NCBI GenBank assembly: GCA_041556555.1
Contig: JBFFIE010000002.1
Location: 1 to 64,000, forward strand
Origin: SZUA-592 sp041556555
GTDB lineage: Bacteria > Pseudomonadota > Gammaproteobacteria > Eutrophobiales > Eutrophobiaceae
Reading direction: 5' to 3'
Length of the DNA stretch: 64,000 bases
The notes under the pieces were generated by a model. That model saw only the letters and a program-made list of their open reading frames with translations. It searched no databases and was not told the origin of the DNA. Every line of letters starts with the position of its first letter. The stretch's first letter is position 1. Positions 51,183 through 61,551 of the stretch are shown piece after piece. The position numbers and the translations under genes are program-made.

Positions 51183-52061
51183 CTAGCCGCTTTCTCTCTT
51201 TTTTTCCATCAGGACGTGGATGAGCGGTCTCATGATGATTTGCATTGCAAAAAGATTTTTACCGGATGGTACCACGATGGTATTGGGACTCGACATGAAC
51301 GAACCACCTAGCATTTCCAGCAAGTAGCGGAAATCCACATTGATTTTTTCCAGGTTGCTGATGTGAATGATTGTATAACTCTGGTCGTTAGTCGGGATTT
51401 CCAGTGCTGCGAACGGGTTAGCCGTATCAACCGTCGGTACTCGTTGAAAATTAATATCCGTACGGGAAAACTGTGGTGTGATGTAATGTGTATAGTCATA
51501 CATGCGGCTCAAAATCAAATGAGTTGCATCTTCTGCGCTGTAACCCCGAACTGCCTTGTCACGATGAATTTTCTGTATCCATTCAAGGTTGATAATTGGT
51601 GCGACACCGATTAACAGATCTACATATTGGGCTACGTTAACTGTATCAGTCACCACGCCACCATGCAGGCCTTCGTAAAACAGCAGGTCGGTATTTTCCG
51701 GTAGTTGTTCCCAGGGGGTCAGTGATCCACGTGGTGAACCATGTTGTGCGGCCTCTTCCTCGTTGTGAATATAGTAGCGGCGTTTCCCGGTTCCAAATTC
51801 TGAATATTCCCTGAACAGTGCTTCCAGTTCCTCGAACAGATTACCTTCTGGCCCAAAGTGCGTGACATTTCTTCCCTCTTTTTCCGCCGCTTCAACAATA
51901 TCGTCCATTTCATGCCGGTTGTAGCGATGGAAACAATCGCCCTCGATAATCGCGGGCACAACTCCCTCGCGGCGAAAGATTTGCTCAAACGCCGCCTTGA
52001 CGCTGGTTGTTCCGGCGCCGGAGGAACCGGTAACTGCTACAATCGGATGTTTTATAGACAT
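51183..52061 (-). CDS. prkB: phosphoribulokinase
   Basis: The 292-residue class I (bacterial) PRK has the P-loop VTGSSGAGTTSVKAAF, GDCFHRYNRHEMD for ribulose 5-phosphate binding and FYEGLHGGVV. The family signature INLEWIQKIHRDKAVRG and HYITPQFSRTDINFQRVPTVDT follow. It phosphorylates ribulose 5-phosphate for the Calvin cycle. No RuBisCO gene is in the window, and PRK homologues also occur in non-autotrophs such as E. coli, so autotrophy is suggested but not proven. It is the first gene of the prk-parA pair, divergent from msbA. Confidence 0.94.
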   Translation of the reverse strand: MSIKHPIVAVTGSSGAGTTSVKAAFEQIFRREGVVPAIIEGDCFHRYNRHEMDDIVEAAEKEGRNVTHFGPEGNLFEELEALFREYSEFGTGKRRYYIHNEEEAAQHGSPRGSLTPWEQLPENTDLLFYEGLHGGVVTDTVNVAQYVDLLIGVAPIINLEWIQKIHRDKAVRGYSAEDATHLILSRMYDYTHYITPQFSRTDINFQRVPTVDTANPFAALEIPTNDQSYTIIHISNLEKINVDFRYLLEMLGGSFMSSPNTIVVPSGKNLFAMQIIMRPLIHVLMEKKRESG

Positions 52062-52206
52062 GAATGGTATTTTGTAGTTATTAACCCGGAAAATTCAGGG
52101 GCAACATTGTAACAGTAACCCGTCCGGATTCAGTTACCAATTTGATAAAAAGCTAAAAAATACCCTCACTTATGGTTAAATAAGCTGTAAATTAGGGTTC
52201 AGACTG

Positions 52207-53958
52207 ATGGAAAAACAGCCCAAAGATACACATTTATATCTGCGTTTATTGCGCTATGTTAGGCCTTATTGGCGGCTGTTTGTGATCTCCGTGTTGGCCA
52301 TGATCATTGTAGCTGCCACCGATCCGGCACTGGCTTCCCTGCTTAAACCCATGCTGGACGGCGCCTTTGTAGAAAAAGATCCGGAGACTATCCGGGTCAT
52401 TCCCCTGTTCCTCATCGGTATTTTCCTGTTACGTGGTGTGGCGACGTTTATTGGTGGCGCATCCCTGCACTGGGTGGCTAATAAAGTCATCATGGATGTT
52501 CGCAACGACATGTTCAATCGTCTGCTGATCCTGCCCAGCCACTACTATGATCAGCATAACAGTGGTGCCTTGATATCCCGGTTTACCTATGACGTGACTC
52601 AAATCCGCGATGCCAGTACCTCGGCCATCACCATATCAATTCGTGACAGCCTTTCGGTGATTGGCCTGTTGGGCTGGATGCTTTATATCAACTGGAAACT
52701 GACCTTGCTGTGCCTGATATGTGCTCCGGTGATCACCTTCATTGTCAGCGTCATCAGAAAACGGTTACGGAAAATGGGGCGCAAGGTTCAGGCGTCCATG
52801 GGTGATATTAATCACATACTTAATGAGTCAATCCAGAATCATAAGCTTGTTAAACTTTACAACGGACAGACACATGAGTCGCAACGTTTTTATGATGCCA
52901 ATAATAATAATCGTAAATTTATGATGAAGTTTGCCATAGCGGCCGTTGCCAGCAGCCCTTCGGTTCAATTGATAACCGCCGTTGTTCTGGCCCTTGTTGT
53001 TTATATAGCCACCTTGCAGGCATCCGCTGGCGCCATCACGGTCGGTGAATTCGGATCATTCATTGCTGCAATGGTCATGATCATGACCCCAGTGAAACGG
53101 CTGGTTGCCCTCAACGAACATTTACAGAAAGGGCTGGCTGCCTGCGAAAGTATTTTTGAATTGCTGGATCAACCACCGGAACAGGATGCCGGTTCCAGTC
53201 GTGCACAGCGCATCAAGGGTGATATTGAATTCCGGGGGCTTTCATTTCGCTACAACCCGGATGATCGCAAGGCACTCAGTAATGTGTCCTTGCATATCCG
53301 GCCCGGCGAGAGTGTGGCCCTGGTCGGACAGTCCGGCAGTGGCAAGACCACTATTGCTAGTCTGATCCCGGCCTTTTACCCGGTCACCGAAGGTGAGATC
53401 CGGCTGGACGGTGTCGATATCAGGGACTACACGCTGGCGTCGTTGCGCGCCAACATTGCCCTGGTTAGTCAGGACGTGGCCCTGTTCAATGACACCTTGA
53501 GAAACAATATTGCTTACGGCGGTATGAAAGATGCGACGGATGAGCAGGTCCGGCATGCGGCCGAAGTGGCCCATGCCTGGGAGTTTATTGAAAAGATGCC
53601 GGAGGGCCTGAATACCATCATCGGGGAAAAGGGGCAGCGACTTTCCGGCGGGCAGCGCCAGCGGCTGGCCATAGCGCGGGCGATACTCAAGGATGCTCCG
53701 GTCCTGATCCTGGACGAGGCCACCTCGTCACTGGACACCGAATCCGAGCACCATATTCAGGAGGCGCTCGATACGATTCGCCAAGGCCGGACCTGCATTA
53801 TTATTGCCCACCGCTTTTCAACAATTGAGAATGCTGATCGGATCCTGGTGATCGATCAGGGCCAGGTTGTTGAGGCCGGTACTCATGATGAACTGATTTC
53901 CAATGAAGGCGTCTATGCGCGCCTGCACCGGACCAATTTCGCCGGTACCGTCCATTAG
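52207..53958 (+). CDS. msbA: lipid A export ATP-binding/permease protein MsbA
   Basis: The 583-residue half-transporter has six membrane helices and a C-terminal ABC domain with Walker A GQSGSGKTTIASL, signature LSGGQRQRLAIARAIL and Walker B PVLILDEATSSLD. Length and the N-terminal membrane sequence fit MsbA, which flips core-lipid A across the inner membrane. lpxK, often next to it, is absent. It converges with tgpA with 17 bp between. Confidence 0.95.
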   Translation: MEKQPKDTHLYLRLLRYVRPYWRLFVISVLAMIIVAATDPALASLLKPMLDGAFVEKDPETIRVIPLFLIGIFLLRGVATFIGGASLHWVANKVIMDVRNDMFNRLLILPSHYYDQHNSGALISRFTYDVTQIRDASTSAITISIRDSLSVIGLLGWMLYINWKLTLLCLICAPVITFIVSVIRKRLRKMGRKVQASMGDINHILNESIQNHKLVKLYNGQTHESQRFYDANNNNRKFMMKFAIAAVASSPSVQLITAVVLALVVYIATLQASAGAITVGEFGSFIAAMVMIMTPVKRLVALNEHLQKGLAACESIFELLDQPPEQDAGSSRAQRIKGDIEFRGLSFRYNPDDRKALSNVSLHIRPGESVALVGQSGSGKTTIASLIPAFYPVTEGEIRLDGVDIRDYTLASLRANIALVSQDVALFNDTLRNNIAYGGMKDATDEQVRHAAEVAHAWEFIEKMPEGLNTIIGEKGQRLSGGQRQRLAIARAILKDAPVLILDEATSSLDTESEHHIQEALDTIRQGRTCIIIAHRFSTIENADRILVIDQGQVVEAGTHDELISNEGVYARLHRTNFAGTVH

Positions 53959-53975
53959 TATCCTCGCAACGGTTG

Positions 53976-55970
53976 TTAACTGGCTGCTGGCCGAAACCGC
54001 TTTACGGATGTTTTTAATTCAGTAAGTTTGTCGGTTTTTGAGCCATAACGTACTTCAATGTAGAGCCGGGTAATCTCAGCAATCCTGCCGGCATAACGGT
54101 TGAGTTTCCGGCCGGCCCGGCGCGAGAAATCCAGTGGCCCCTCGTGCGGCAGGCGCCGGACTCCATGTTTTGCCAGCTTGCGGCAAAAGCGATCATAGAG
54201 CTGTCGGGACGGATCCCTGGCCCCGCGATAGTGGCGAAACAAACCAAAACTGATAACAGCCAGCATCAGGGCGACGGTGCCGACGATCCCCAGGATCAGT
54301 TTGGTTAACTCCTGTCGTTTCAGACCTATCTTTTTAAACAGGCTGTCCTGTCGCTGTGGCCCGTAGCTAATCACCCACTGGTTCCACTGGTTGTTAATGT
54401 TGTCCCAGGTATTACGCAGGTTTCGCCACAGGCTGCGGGTAAATTCGTTTCCGGAGAACACCACGGGTAAGTCAAATACGACATCGGGGAGTGCGTTTTC
54501 GATCCCCTGCTCTACTCGTGCCGGCGACACTGCCGTGGTGGGATCAATCCTGACCCAACCTTCCTCGGCGAGCCAGACTTCGGTCCAGGCATGGGCGTTG
54601 CGCTGATAGACGATGAAGTAATCACCGATTGGGTTATAGCTTCCGCCCTGGTAACCGGTGACGACCCGTGCCGGGATGCCGGCGGCCCGCATAATTACGG
54701 CAAAGGCTGATGCGTAGTGTTCACAGAAACCCTGACGGGTATCAAACAGGAAATCATCGACCGGGTCTCCGGGTAATGCAGGTGGAGACAAGGTGTAAAT
54801 AAAATGCTCCTCGGTGAACCAGCGCAGGGCGCGTGCAATCACTTCTGCCGGTGTCGATGCCTCCAGTGCCCATTGCTTGGCCAGCGCCCGGGTTTTCGGG
54901 TGAAAACCCCGGAACATTTGCAGGCTGCGTTGCAACTCACGCGGGCCGGAAGACGCCAGCCGGTAATCCTGAGTAGAAACGGCCGCATAACGGAAACGAT
55001 TCTTGACCGGTTTACGGGTGAGCACCTGGTGAGCATCTGCCAGCATCGCCCGATCCGGGATCGCACTGGGCATCTCCAGGGTATAAAGCCAGCGCTGATT
55101 GGTGGGTTCCAGGGTAATAGTGTAGGCAATACTGTCGGCCGACTCTTGCAGTTTGGCAGGGGGGTCAAGATTGGTCAGTCGGCGCCGCCAGGCCCGGCCA
55201 TCCATGTAGGTAAGTACCGGCCCGCGCCAGTAAAGCGAAGATTTCGGTGGGGCATCAGCGTCCTTGAATTCAACCCGGAAAGCGATGTCATTCGACTGGA
55301 TCAGGCGGCTGATGCTGCCGGGTGTCATGACATCGTCTACACCAATCAGGCCCCGAATGGCATCATCCGGCATGCCCCACAGCGGCCCATTAATACGTGG
55401 GAACAGTAAAAACAGGATTAGCATTACCGGTAAAGCCTGACACAGGAGCTGCACAGCCATGGTAATCCGTTCGCTGGGCTTGAGGGTATGCTTTCTGTCA
55501 TTAAAACTGATCAGTCCCGCGATGATGATCAGTAACGTGATCATCATATACACGGCTGTTAACAGGGTCTGGGAATAAAAGAAGTTGGTAATGATGATGA
55601 ATAATCCCAGGAAGGTTGAGATATAAAAATCCCGGCCGACATGTGATTCGAGTATTTTAAAGCCGGTTAACAGCAGCAAGAGGGCAGTACCGGCATCCCT
55701 GCCAACCAGTGTCTGATAGTAAGCATGTATACCGATAACCCCGGCGAACATGAGGATAATACGGATTGCTCTCAGCCCCAGGTTGCCGCTGGCAGGTAGC
55801 GGCCAGCCCCAGACGGCGCAACCCAGACGCCAAGCGATGAGCAGAAAGGGACAAAGGATAAGCCACACCGGCGTATGCAGGGCGTGTGGCAGGATACTCA
55901 TCCCGACTCCGGCCGTTAGCCAGTAAATTTCCTGTTTTCCCAGTTGCTGTGCCGGGTTACTTTCTGTCAT
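53976..55970 (-). CDS. tgpA: TgpA-like transglutaminase membrane protein (DUF3488/DUF4129)
   Basis: From ATG 55970 the product is 664 residues. It has five to six N-terminal membrane helices (DUF3488) and a periplasmic transglutaminase core with the Cys of GFCEHYAS, His of AHAWTEVW and Asp of RIDPTTAV. One more helix and a cytoplasmic DUF4129-like tail follow. The family is periplasmic and essential in Pseudomonas aeruginosa. Its start overlaps the DUF58 stop by 14 bp; with moxR it forms the familiar three-gene unit. The frame back to 56093 lies inside DUF58. Confidence 0.92.
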   Translation of the reverse strand: MTESNPAQQLGKQEIYWLTAGVGMSILPHALHTPVWLILCPFLLIAWRLGCAVWGWPLPASGNLGLRAIRIILMFAGVIGIHAYYQTLVGRDAGTALLLLLTGFKILESHVGRDFYISTFLGLFIIITNFFYSQTLLTAVYMMITLLIIIAGLISFNDRKHTLKPSERITMAVQLLCQALPVMLILFLLFPRINGPLWGMPDDAIRGLIGVDDVMTPGSISRLIQSNDIAFRVEFKDADAPPKSSLYWRGPVLTYMDGRAWRRRLTNLDPPAKLQESADSIAYTITLEPTNQRWLYTLEMPSAIPDRAMLADAHQVLTRKPVKNRFRYAAVSTQDYRLASSGPRELQRSLQMFRGFHPKTRALAKQWALEASTPAEVIARALRWFTEEHFIYTLSPPALPGDPVDDFLFDTRQGFCEHYASAFAVIMRAAGIPARVVTGYQGGSYNPIGDYFIVYQRNAHAWTEVWLAEEGWVRIDPTTAVSPARVEQGIENALPDVVFDLPVVFSGNEFTRSLWRNLRNTWDNINNQWNQWVISYGPQRQDSLFKKIGLKRQELTKLILGIVGTVALMLAVISFGLFRHYRGARDPSRQLYDRFCRKLAKHGVRRLPHEGPLDFSRRAGRKLNRYAGRIAEITRLYIEVRYGSKTDKLTELKTSVKRFRPAAS

Positions 55971-56943
55971 GCACAATCCCGAACAAGGCGAGGGCCGTGA
56001 GACAGGCCTCACGGTGGACCGGCCCATGACCGCTGGCGGATGAATATTCAGCCGGCAATACCAGGGAATATCTTCTGCCTGATCGATCCGCATCCAGCAG
56101 CCAACGGCACAGCTGCGAGAGTTTCTCTTCCAAGGACAGGGCCTGAAGTCCCGGATCGTCCCAGCTCAGAATGAGTTCTTGATCACCACTGCCATCGAAG
56201 CGTTTGATTAACAGGGGTTGTTCCCTAGCCACCGCCTTCCAGGCAATGTTGCGGATGGAATCGCCGGGGTAATAGCGCCGAAACCCGGAAAAATCATGGT
56301 TGCCGTTGTCCATTCCTGCATCGCATTGAGCGCCACCGGCTTGTCCCGGTGGCAGAGGTAATGCCCCTATAGGCCGGGGATAGACAATACAGTGAAGGCC
56401 GGGATCAAAGCTGGCCCAGGCACGAAACAGCCCCAGTGGATAATTGGTAAACAAGGTGACGCCAGGCAGGATCAGGCGTCCCCGTCGGGTTGGTAATATC
56501 GCGAGTTCCGCCTCGGTCCAGTGGTCGGCAGGGACATCCATTATGATGGGGGCTGGCAAACCCTCTGCGCTCGTCCCGCGAGCCTGGATCTGAATACCCA
56601 GCCGCTTCTGTGCGCCATGGTTATCCAGAATCAAGCGGAAGCGGGCCGGGTCACCGGCAAAAACCGGTTCCGGCATAACGCCCCGGATTACTAGGCCCCT
56701 GAGATTACGGTAAGTATGAATCAGGGCGACCAGAAACAGACTGGCCAACAGGAACGTCAGCATAAACGCCATGTTGTTGTTGTAGTTGATGGCCCCCAGC
56801 AACATAGTTAATAACAGGCAGGAAAAGAAGATACCTTGCCGGGAAGGTAGAATATAAACCCGCTGTTGTTTCAGGCCAGCATCCGATTCGACCCCGGGGG
56901 TTATGGATTGATTCAGGCGTTCGAGGACGAAGGCGTCCGGCAT
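55957..56943 (-). CDS. DUF58 domain-containing protein
   Basis: The 328-residue protein has two N-terminal membrane helices and the DUF58 signature FSGFRRYYPGDSIRNIAWKAVAREQPLLIKRF near residue 220. DUF58 proteins contain a vWA-like fold and act with MoxR ATPases. The gene starts 6 bp after the moxR stop. Confidence 0.93.
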   Translation of the reverse strand: MPDAFVLERLNQSITPGVESDAGLKQQRVYILPSRQGIFFSCLLLTMLLGAINYNNNMAFMLTFLLASLFLVALIHTYRNLRGLVIRGVMPEPVFAGDPARFRLILDNHGAQKRLGIQIQARGTSAEGLPAPIIMDVPADHWTEAELAILPTRRGRLILPGVTLFTNYPLGLFRAWASFDPGLHCIVYPRPIGALPLPPGQAGGAQCDAGMDNGNHDFSGFRRYYPGDSIRNIAWKAVAREQPLLIKRFDGSGDQELILSWDDPGLQALSLEEKLSQLCRWLLDADRSGRRYSLVLPAEYSSASGHGPVHREACLTALALFGIVHDRK

Positions 56944-56949
56944 GCCGTT

Positions 56950-57900
56950 TCAGGGAATGGGTACCCGTTTGATCAGCAGTACTGCCAGTTCCTCGGGTTG
57001 TCGGTCATTATCCTCGTGGCTACTGAGGCGGTGACTGATCACACTGGGTAAGATGGCCTGAATATGCTCCGGTAAGATTTGCCGGTGACCATCCATCAAG
57101 GCCCAGGCCCGGGCGGCGTGCAATACGGCCAGCCCGGCTCGAGGCGACAGGCCATGGCTGAATTCGTGACTTTTGCGACTGTATTCCAGCAAGTCTTGCA
57201 GGTAATCCAGGATGGCCGGCGCCGCATGAATGTTATCGCAGAGGTACTGGATCTCGAGCAGGCGTTCGGGACTGATAACAGTGCCTACCTCCTTCAGCAG
57301 GATGCGCCGATCACGACCCATGAGCAATTCTCGTTCCGCCGCGTTATCGGGATAGCCCAGCTTGATGCGCATCATGAAACGGTCGAGCTGGGATTCCGGC
57401 AAGGGAAATGTCCCCACTTGGTTCGAGGGATTCTGGGTGGCGATGACAAAGAATGGTTGTGCCAATGCCCGGGTTTCCCCCTCCACGGTGACCTGCTCTT
57501 CTTCCATGGCTTCAAGCAGGGCACTCTGGGTCCTCGGTGTTGCCCGGTTTATCTCATCGGCCAGGATGATCTGGTTGAAGATCGGACCGGGATGAAATGT
57601 GAACGACGACGTGTCCCGGCTGTAGACGGAAACCCCGAGTATATCGGCCGGCAGCAGGTCGCTGGTAAACTGGATCCTTTGAAAAGCCAGTCCCAGGATA
57701 TTGGCGAGGACATGTGACAAGGTTGTCTTGCCAACACCCGGCAGGTCTTCGATCAGCAAATGCCCGCGGGCAAACAGGCAAGCAAGCGCCAGGCGAATGA
57801 CATCGTCCTTGCCCAGGATGATCTGTCTGGCAGCATCGATAATGCAATCAATTTCTTCCTGGATGCCGGGTAACTGGAGTTTTTCACGAGCTGTGCTCAT
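56950..57900 (-). CDS. MoxR-family AAA+ ATPase
   Basis: The 316-residue ATPase has Walker A (EDLPGVGKTTLSHVLA), the MoxR phrase FQRIQFTSDLLPADILGVSVY, Walker B (IILADEINRATPRTQSALLEAMEE) and sensor ATQNPSNQVGTFPLPESQLDRFMM. It is a chaperone-like partner of the DUF58 and TgpA proteins in the same operon. Confidence 0.95.
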   Translation of the reverse strand: MSTAREKLQLPGIQEEIDCIIDAARQIILGKDDVIRLALACLFARGHLLIEDLPGVGKTTLSHVLANILGLAFQRIQFTSDLLPADILGVSVYSRDTSSFTFHPGPIFNQIILADEINRATPRTQSALLEAMEEEQVTVEGETRALAQPFFVIATQNPSNQVGTFPLPESQLDRFMMRIKLGYPDNAAERELLMGRDRRILLKEVGTVISPERLLEIQYLCDNIHAAPAILDYLQDLLEYSRKSHEFSHGLSPRAGLAVLHAARAWALMDGHRQILPEHIQAILPSVISHRLSSHEDNDRQPEELAVLLIKRVPIP

Positions 57901-57953
57901 CTGCTGTTCCTTGTTTGCTGGGTATCTCGCTGCCCACTAGTGGGAGCCGGACA

Positions 57954-59318
57954 TCAGTCGCCGGCAATGGTCATTGTCTCGATTAGAACGGAACCAGTGA
58001 GGATGTTGCCACGGTGATCCACATCATTGCCAATGTCTATGATATTCATATACATGTCTTTCAGATTACCCGCAACGGTGATTTCTTCGACAGGGTACTG
58101 AATTTCACCATTTTCTATCCAGAATCCAGAAGCACCTCTGGAATAGTCCCCCGTGACCTGGTTCACACCGAAACCGATCATGTCAGTGACCAGCAGGCCG
58201 CGATTCATCTTTCTGATCAGTCCGGGCAGATCCTGATCCCCGGTTTCAATAATGAGGTTATGTACGCCGCCCGCGTTACCGGTAGGCTGCATACCGAGTT
58301 TCCGGGCAGAGTAGGTGCTGAGAACATAGCCTTCTATGACACCAGCCTTGACGATGTCCCTGGCGTGGGTGGCAAGCCCGTCATTATCAAAGGCAGCACT
58401 GCCCAGTGCTTTTTTCAAATGGGGTTGTTCATGGATACGCAGGTGTTTTGGGAACACCTGCTTGCCCAGTGAATCCAGCAGGAAACTGGCACGGCGATAG
58501 AGACTACCCCCGGATATGGCGGTAATGAATGCCGAGAACAATCCTGAAGCGACTGGTGCTTCGAATATCACCGGAACGTTGCGAGTGCTCAGTTTTCTGG
58601 CGCCCAGCTTGCTGACGGTACGTCGCGCTGCCTCTTCGGCAAGTGCCTTGATGCTTTGGAGATCGTTCGCATCCCGGCATTTACTGTACCAGCCATCGCG
58701 CTGCATCTTACCCTGTTCTTCCGCGATCATGGTGCAATCTATGGTATGGACCGACCACTTCCAGCCACCGGCAAAGCCATGGGAGTTGCCATAGGCCTGG
58801 GTACCAGAGTAGGTGTTGACCATCACGCCGTCGGAGTTATTGATTCGTTTATCAACGCCGTAGGCAATAGCCTCACACTCCAGTGCCTGTTCCATTGCCT
58901 TATCGGGTGAAATATTCCATGGATGGTACAAGTCGAGATCAGGAATATCAGTAGCCATTAATTCCGCATCTGCCAGACCGCAATGTGGATCTTCGCTGGC
59001 GAATCGGGCAATTTCACAGGCAGCGTGTACAGTTTCTTTCAGTGCTTTGTCGGTAAAATCCGAGGTGCTGGCACTGCCTTTGTGTTTTCCCATATACACG
59101 GTCACGCTGAGGCCCTTATCGCGTTCATGTTCTATCTTTTCAACTTCTCTTTCGCGGACGGTGACAACCAGGCCCATTCCGGAGCCGGCATCGGCTTCAG
59201 CGGCACTCGCACCCTGATTAAGCGCTTCATCAATAGTGCGCTGTATCAATGGAATCAGATCGTTATTTGCTTTATCGAGTTCGGGCATGGATTGATACTG
59301 CTGCAAAAAAGGAAGCAT
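57954..59318 (-). CDS. pmbA: metalloprotease-related protein PmbA/TldE
   Basis: The product is about 454 residues, matching PmbA/TldE. It contains VTVYMGKHKGSASTSDFTDKALKETV, YSGTQAYGNSHGF and the C-terminal GFGVNQVTGDYSRGASGFWIENGEIQYPVEEIT. TldD/TldE complexes process microcin B17 and CcdA; TldD carries the metal site and is not nearby. Start choice lies between ATG 59318 and ATG 59288; upstream codons to 59414 overlap uvrD and are unlikely. Confidence 0.93.
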   Translation of the reverse strand: MLPFLQQYQSMPELDKANNDLIPLIQRTIDEALNQGASAAEADAGSGMGLVVTVREREVEKIEHERDKGLSVTVYMGKHKGSASTSDFTDKALKETVHAACEIARFASEDPHCGLADAELMATDIPDLDLYHPWNISPDKAMEQALECEAIAYGVDKRINNSDGVMVNTYSGTQAYGNSHGFAGGWKWSVHTIDCTMIAEEQGKMQRDGWYSKCRDANDLQSIKALAEEAARRTVSKLGARKLSTRNVPVIFEAPVASGLFSAFITAISGGSLYRRASFLLDSLGKQVFPKHLRIHEQPHLKKALGSAAFDNDGLATHARDIVKAGVIEGYVLSTYSARKLGMQPTGNAGGVHNLIIETGDQDLPGLIRKMNRGLLVTDMIGFGVNQVTGDYSRGASGFWIENGEIQYPVEEITVAGNLKDMYMNIIDIGNDVDHRGNILTGSVLIETMTIAGD

Positions 59319-59382
59319 CTTAACATCCCTGTTTGAAATAAGTAGGCCGACAGAGGCGAATTGAATTTGGTAAAATCGGTCT

Positions 59383-61539
59383 ATGGATGTTTCTCCAATT
59401 CTCGATTCCCTCAATGCTGCACAACGCGAAGCGGTTGCTGCCGAGAACAGTAATATTCTTGTCCTCGCAGGTGCCGGCAGCGGTAAAACCCGGGTACTGG
59501 TTCATCGGATTGCCTGGTATATCCAGACCGGGCAGGCCACGCCGTTTGGCATTCTAGCTGTCACTTTTACCAACAAGGCAGCGGCCGAAATGCGCGGGCG
59601 CATTGAAACACTCCTGCAGCAACCGGTGGGAGGTATGTGGGTGGGCACCTTTCATGGACTCGCTCATCGCCTGCTCAGGGCCCACTGGCAGGAGGCCGGA
59701 TTGCCCCAGAGTTTCCAGATACTGGACAGTGATGATCAATACCGCACGATCCGCCGTGTGATCCGGGGCCTGGAACTGGACGAGGCGCAGTTTCCACCGC
59801 GCGAGGCACAGTGGTTTATCAATGCCCGCAAGGATGATGGCCTGCGTCCCGGGCATATCGATGACATGGGTGATCACACCCTGCATCAGATGATACGTAT
59901 CTACAGGACCTATCAGGATACCTGTGAACGTTCAGGTCTGGTGGATTTTGCCGAATTGCTATTGAGGGCCCATGAACTGTTCCGTGATCAAAAAGAAATC
60001 CTGCAACATTACCGGCAGCGCTTCAGGTTCATCTTGGTGGACGAGTTTCAGGACACCAATGCCCTTCAATATGCCTGGTTGCGGCTTCTGGCCGGTAACG
60101 AGAACTTCCTGTTTGCCGTCGGTGATGATGATCAGTCCATTTACAGCTGGCGCGGTGCCCGAGTCGAAAACATGCAGTGTTTTGAAAAAGATTTTGCCAA
60201 TACCCGCCTGATTCGTCTGGAACAGAACTATCGTTCGACAGCAACCATACTGAACGCGGCCAATACACTCATTGTCAATAATAACGCCCGGCTTGGAAAA
60301 CAACTCTGGACCGAAGGCGATGATGGGGAAAAGATCAGTCTCTACACAGCGTTTAACGAGCAGGAGGAGGCCCGCTTCGTTGTTGAGCAGATAATTTCCG
60401 ATTACAACACACACGGTCGCTATAAGGATCATGCGATCCTGTACCGTGTCAGCGCCCAGTCCCGGGTCATTGAAGAAGCACTGATGCGGACCAGTATTCC
60501 CTACCGTGTGTATGGGGGCATGCGCTTCTATGAACGGGCCGAGATCAAGGACGCGCTCGCCTATCTCAGGCTGGCGACATACCGGGACGACGATGCTTCT
60601 TTCGAACGTATTATTAACACGCCACCTCGCGGTATTGGCCAAAGGACAATGGAAGAATTGCGGAGGATAGCCAGGAAAAATAATTCCTCGCTATGGTCGG
60701 CTGCCAATCACCTGCTGGAACATAAGCTGCTGAATGCCCGCGCACTGAATGCCCTGCAGGCATTTCTCAACCTGATGGCGCAAATCGCAGAGTCGAATAA
60801 GGGACTACCGCTGGATGAAATCCTGGATAATGTTATTAGGCGCAGCGGCCTGATTGAACATTACAAGAAAGAAAAGGGTGAAAAAGGTCAGGCCCGTATC
60901 GAAAACCTGGAGGAACTAGTTACAGCCGCCGGAGAATTTGAAGTTGGTGATGATGCCGAAACCATGGAACCACTGCAGGCCTTCCTCGCCCACGCAGCAT
61001 TGGAAGCCGGAGAAACGCAGGCCAGTGCCTATTCAGACTGTGTGAGTCTCATGACTCTGCATTCAGCCAAGGGGCTTGAGTTTCCCCATGTCTACCTGGT
61101 CGGCATGGAAGAAGGACTTTTCCCACATCAGCGATCCAGTGAAGACCTGGTACATCTCGAGGAGGAGCGACGCCTGTGTTATGTGGGTATTACCCGCGCG
61201 CAAAAAAGTCTGGTACTCACCTATGCCGAGCATCGTCGCCTGCACGGTTCGGATTACTATCCCCAACCGTCCCGGTTTATCCGTGAACTGCCGGCGGAAG
61301 CCATTGAAGAGGTTCGCCTAGGCAAAAACGCTGTGCCATCAACACTGTTTGGAAAAAATAATAACAACGCCAGTGATTGCGGTTTCAATCTCGGCCAACG
61401 AGTGCAACATGCCAAGTTTGGTGAGGGCGTGATTCTTAACCTTGAGGGAACGGGGGACAATACAAGAATCCAGGTTAACTTTGAGCAAGTTGGCAGCAAG
61501 TGGCTGGTTGCCGCCTACGCCAATCTGCAGGCTGGTTGA
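59383..61539 (+). CDS. uvrD: DNA helicase II UvrD
   Basis: The 718-residue superfamily 1A helicase has motif Q (LNAAQREAV), Walker A (LAGAGSGKTRVLVHR), Ia (VTFTNKAAAEMRGR), II (ILVDEFQDTN), III (VGDDDQSIYSWRGA), IV (RLEQNYRS), V (VSLMTLHSAKGLEFPHV) and VI (LCYVGITRA). The C-terminal Tudor-like tail (GQRVQHAKFGEGVIL) that contacts RNA polymerase in UvrD is also present, separating it from Rep. It acts in nucleotide excision and mismatch repair. Confidence 0.96.
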   Translation: MDVSPILDSLNAAQREAVAAENSNILVLAGAGSGKTRVLVHRIAWYIQTGQATPFGILAVTFTNKAAAEMRGRIETLLQQPVGGMWVGTFHGLAHRLLRAHWQEAGLPQSFQILDSDDQYRTIRRVIRGLELDEAQFPPREAQWFINARKDDGLRPGHIDDMGDHTLHQMIRIYRTYQDTCERSGLVDFAELLLRAHELFRDQKEILQHYRQRFRFILVDEFQDTNALQYAWLRLLAGNENFLFAVGDDDQSIYSWRGARVENMQCFEKDFANTRLIRLEQNYRSTATILNAANTLIVNNNARLGKQLWTEGDDGEKISLYTAFNEQEEARFVVEQIISDYNTHGRYKDHAILYRVSAQSRVIEEALMRTSIPYRVYGGMRFYERAEIKDALAYLRLATYRDDDASFERIINTPPRGIGQRTMEELRRIARKNNSSLWSAANHLLEHKLLNARALNALQAFLNLMAQIAESNKGLPLDEILDNVIRRSGLIEHYKKEKGEKGQARIENLEELVTAAGEFEVGDDAETMEPLQAFLAHAALEAGETQASAYSDCVSLMTLHSAKGLEFPHVYLVGMEEGLFPHQRSSEDLVHLEEERRLCYVGITRAQKSLVLTYAEHRRLHGSDYYPQPSRFIRELPAEAIEEVRLGKNAVPSTLFGKNNNNASDCGFNLGQRVQHAKFGEGVILNLEGTGDNTRIQVNFEQVGSKWLVAAYANLQAG

Positions 61540-61551
61540 TCAGCATCCATG

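Noticed and set aside
51183..52061. Phosphoribulokinase as proof of autotrophy
   Set aside because: Similar kinases occur in bacteria without RuBisCO, and no other Calvin-cycle gene is in the window.
59959..60642. 227-codon minus-strand frame inside uvrD
   Set aside because: All helicase motifs are on the other strand; the frame is a codon-bias shadow.
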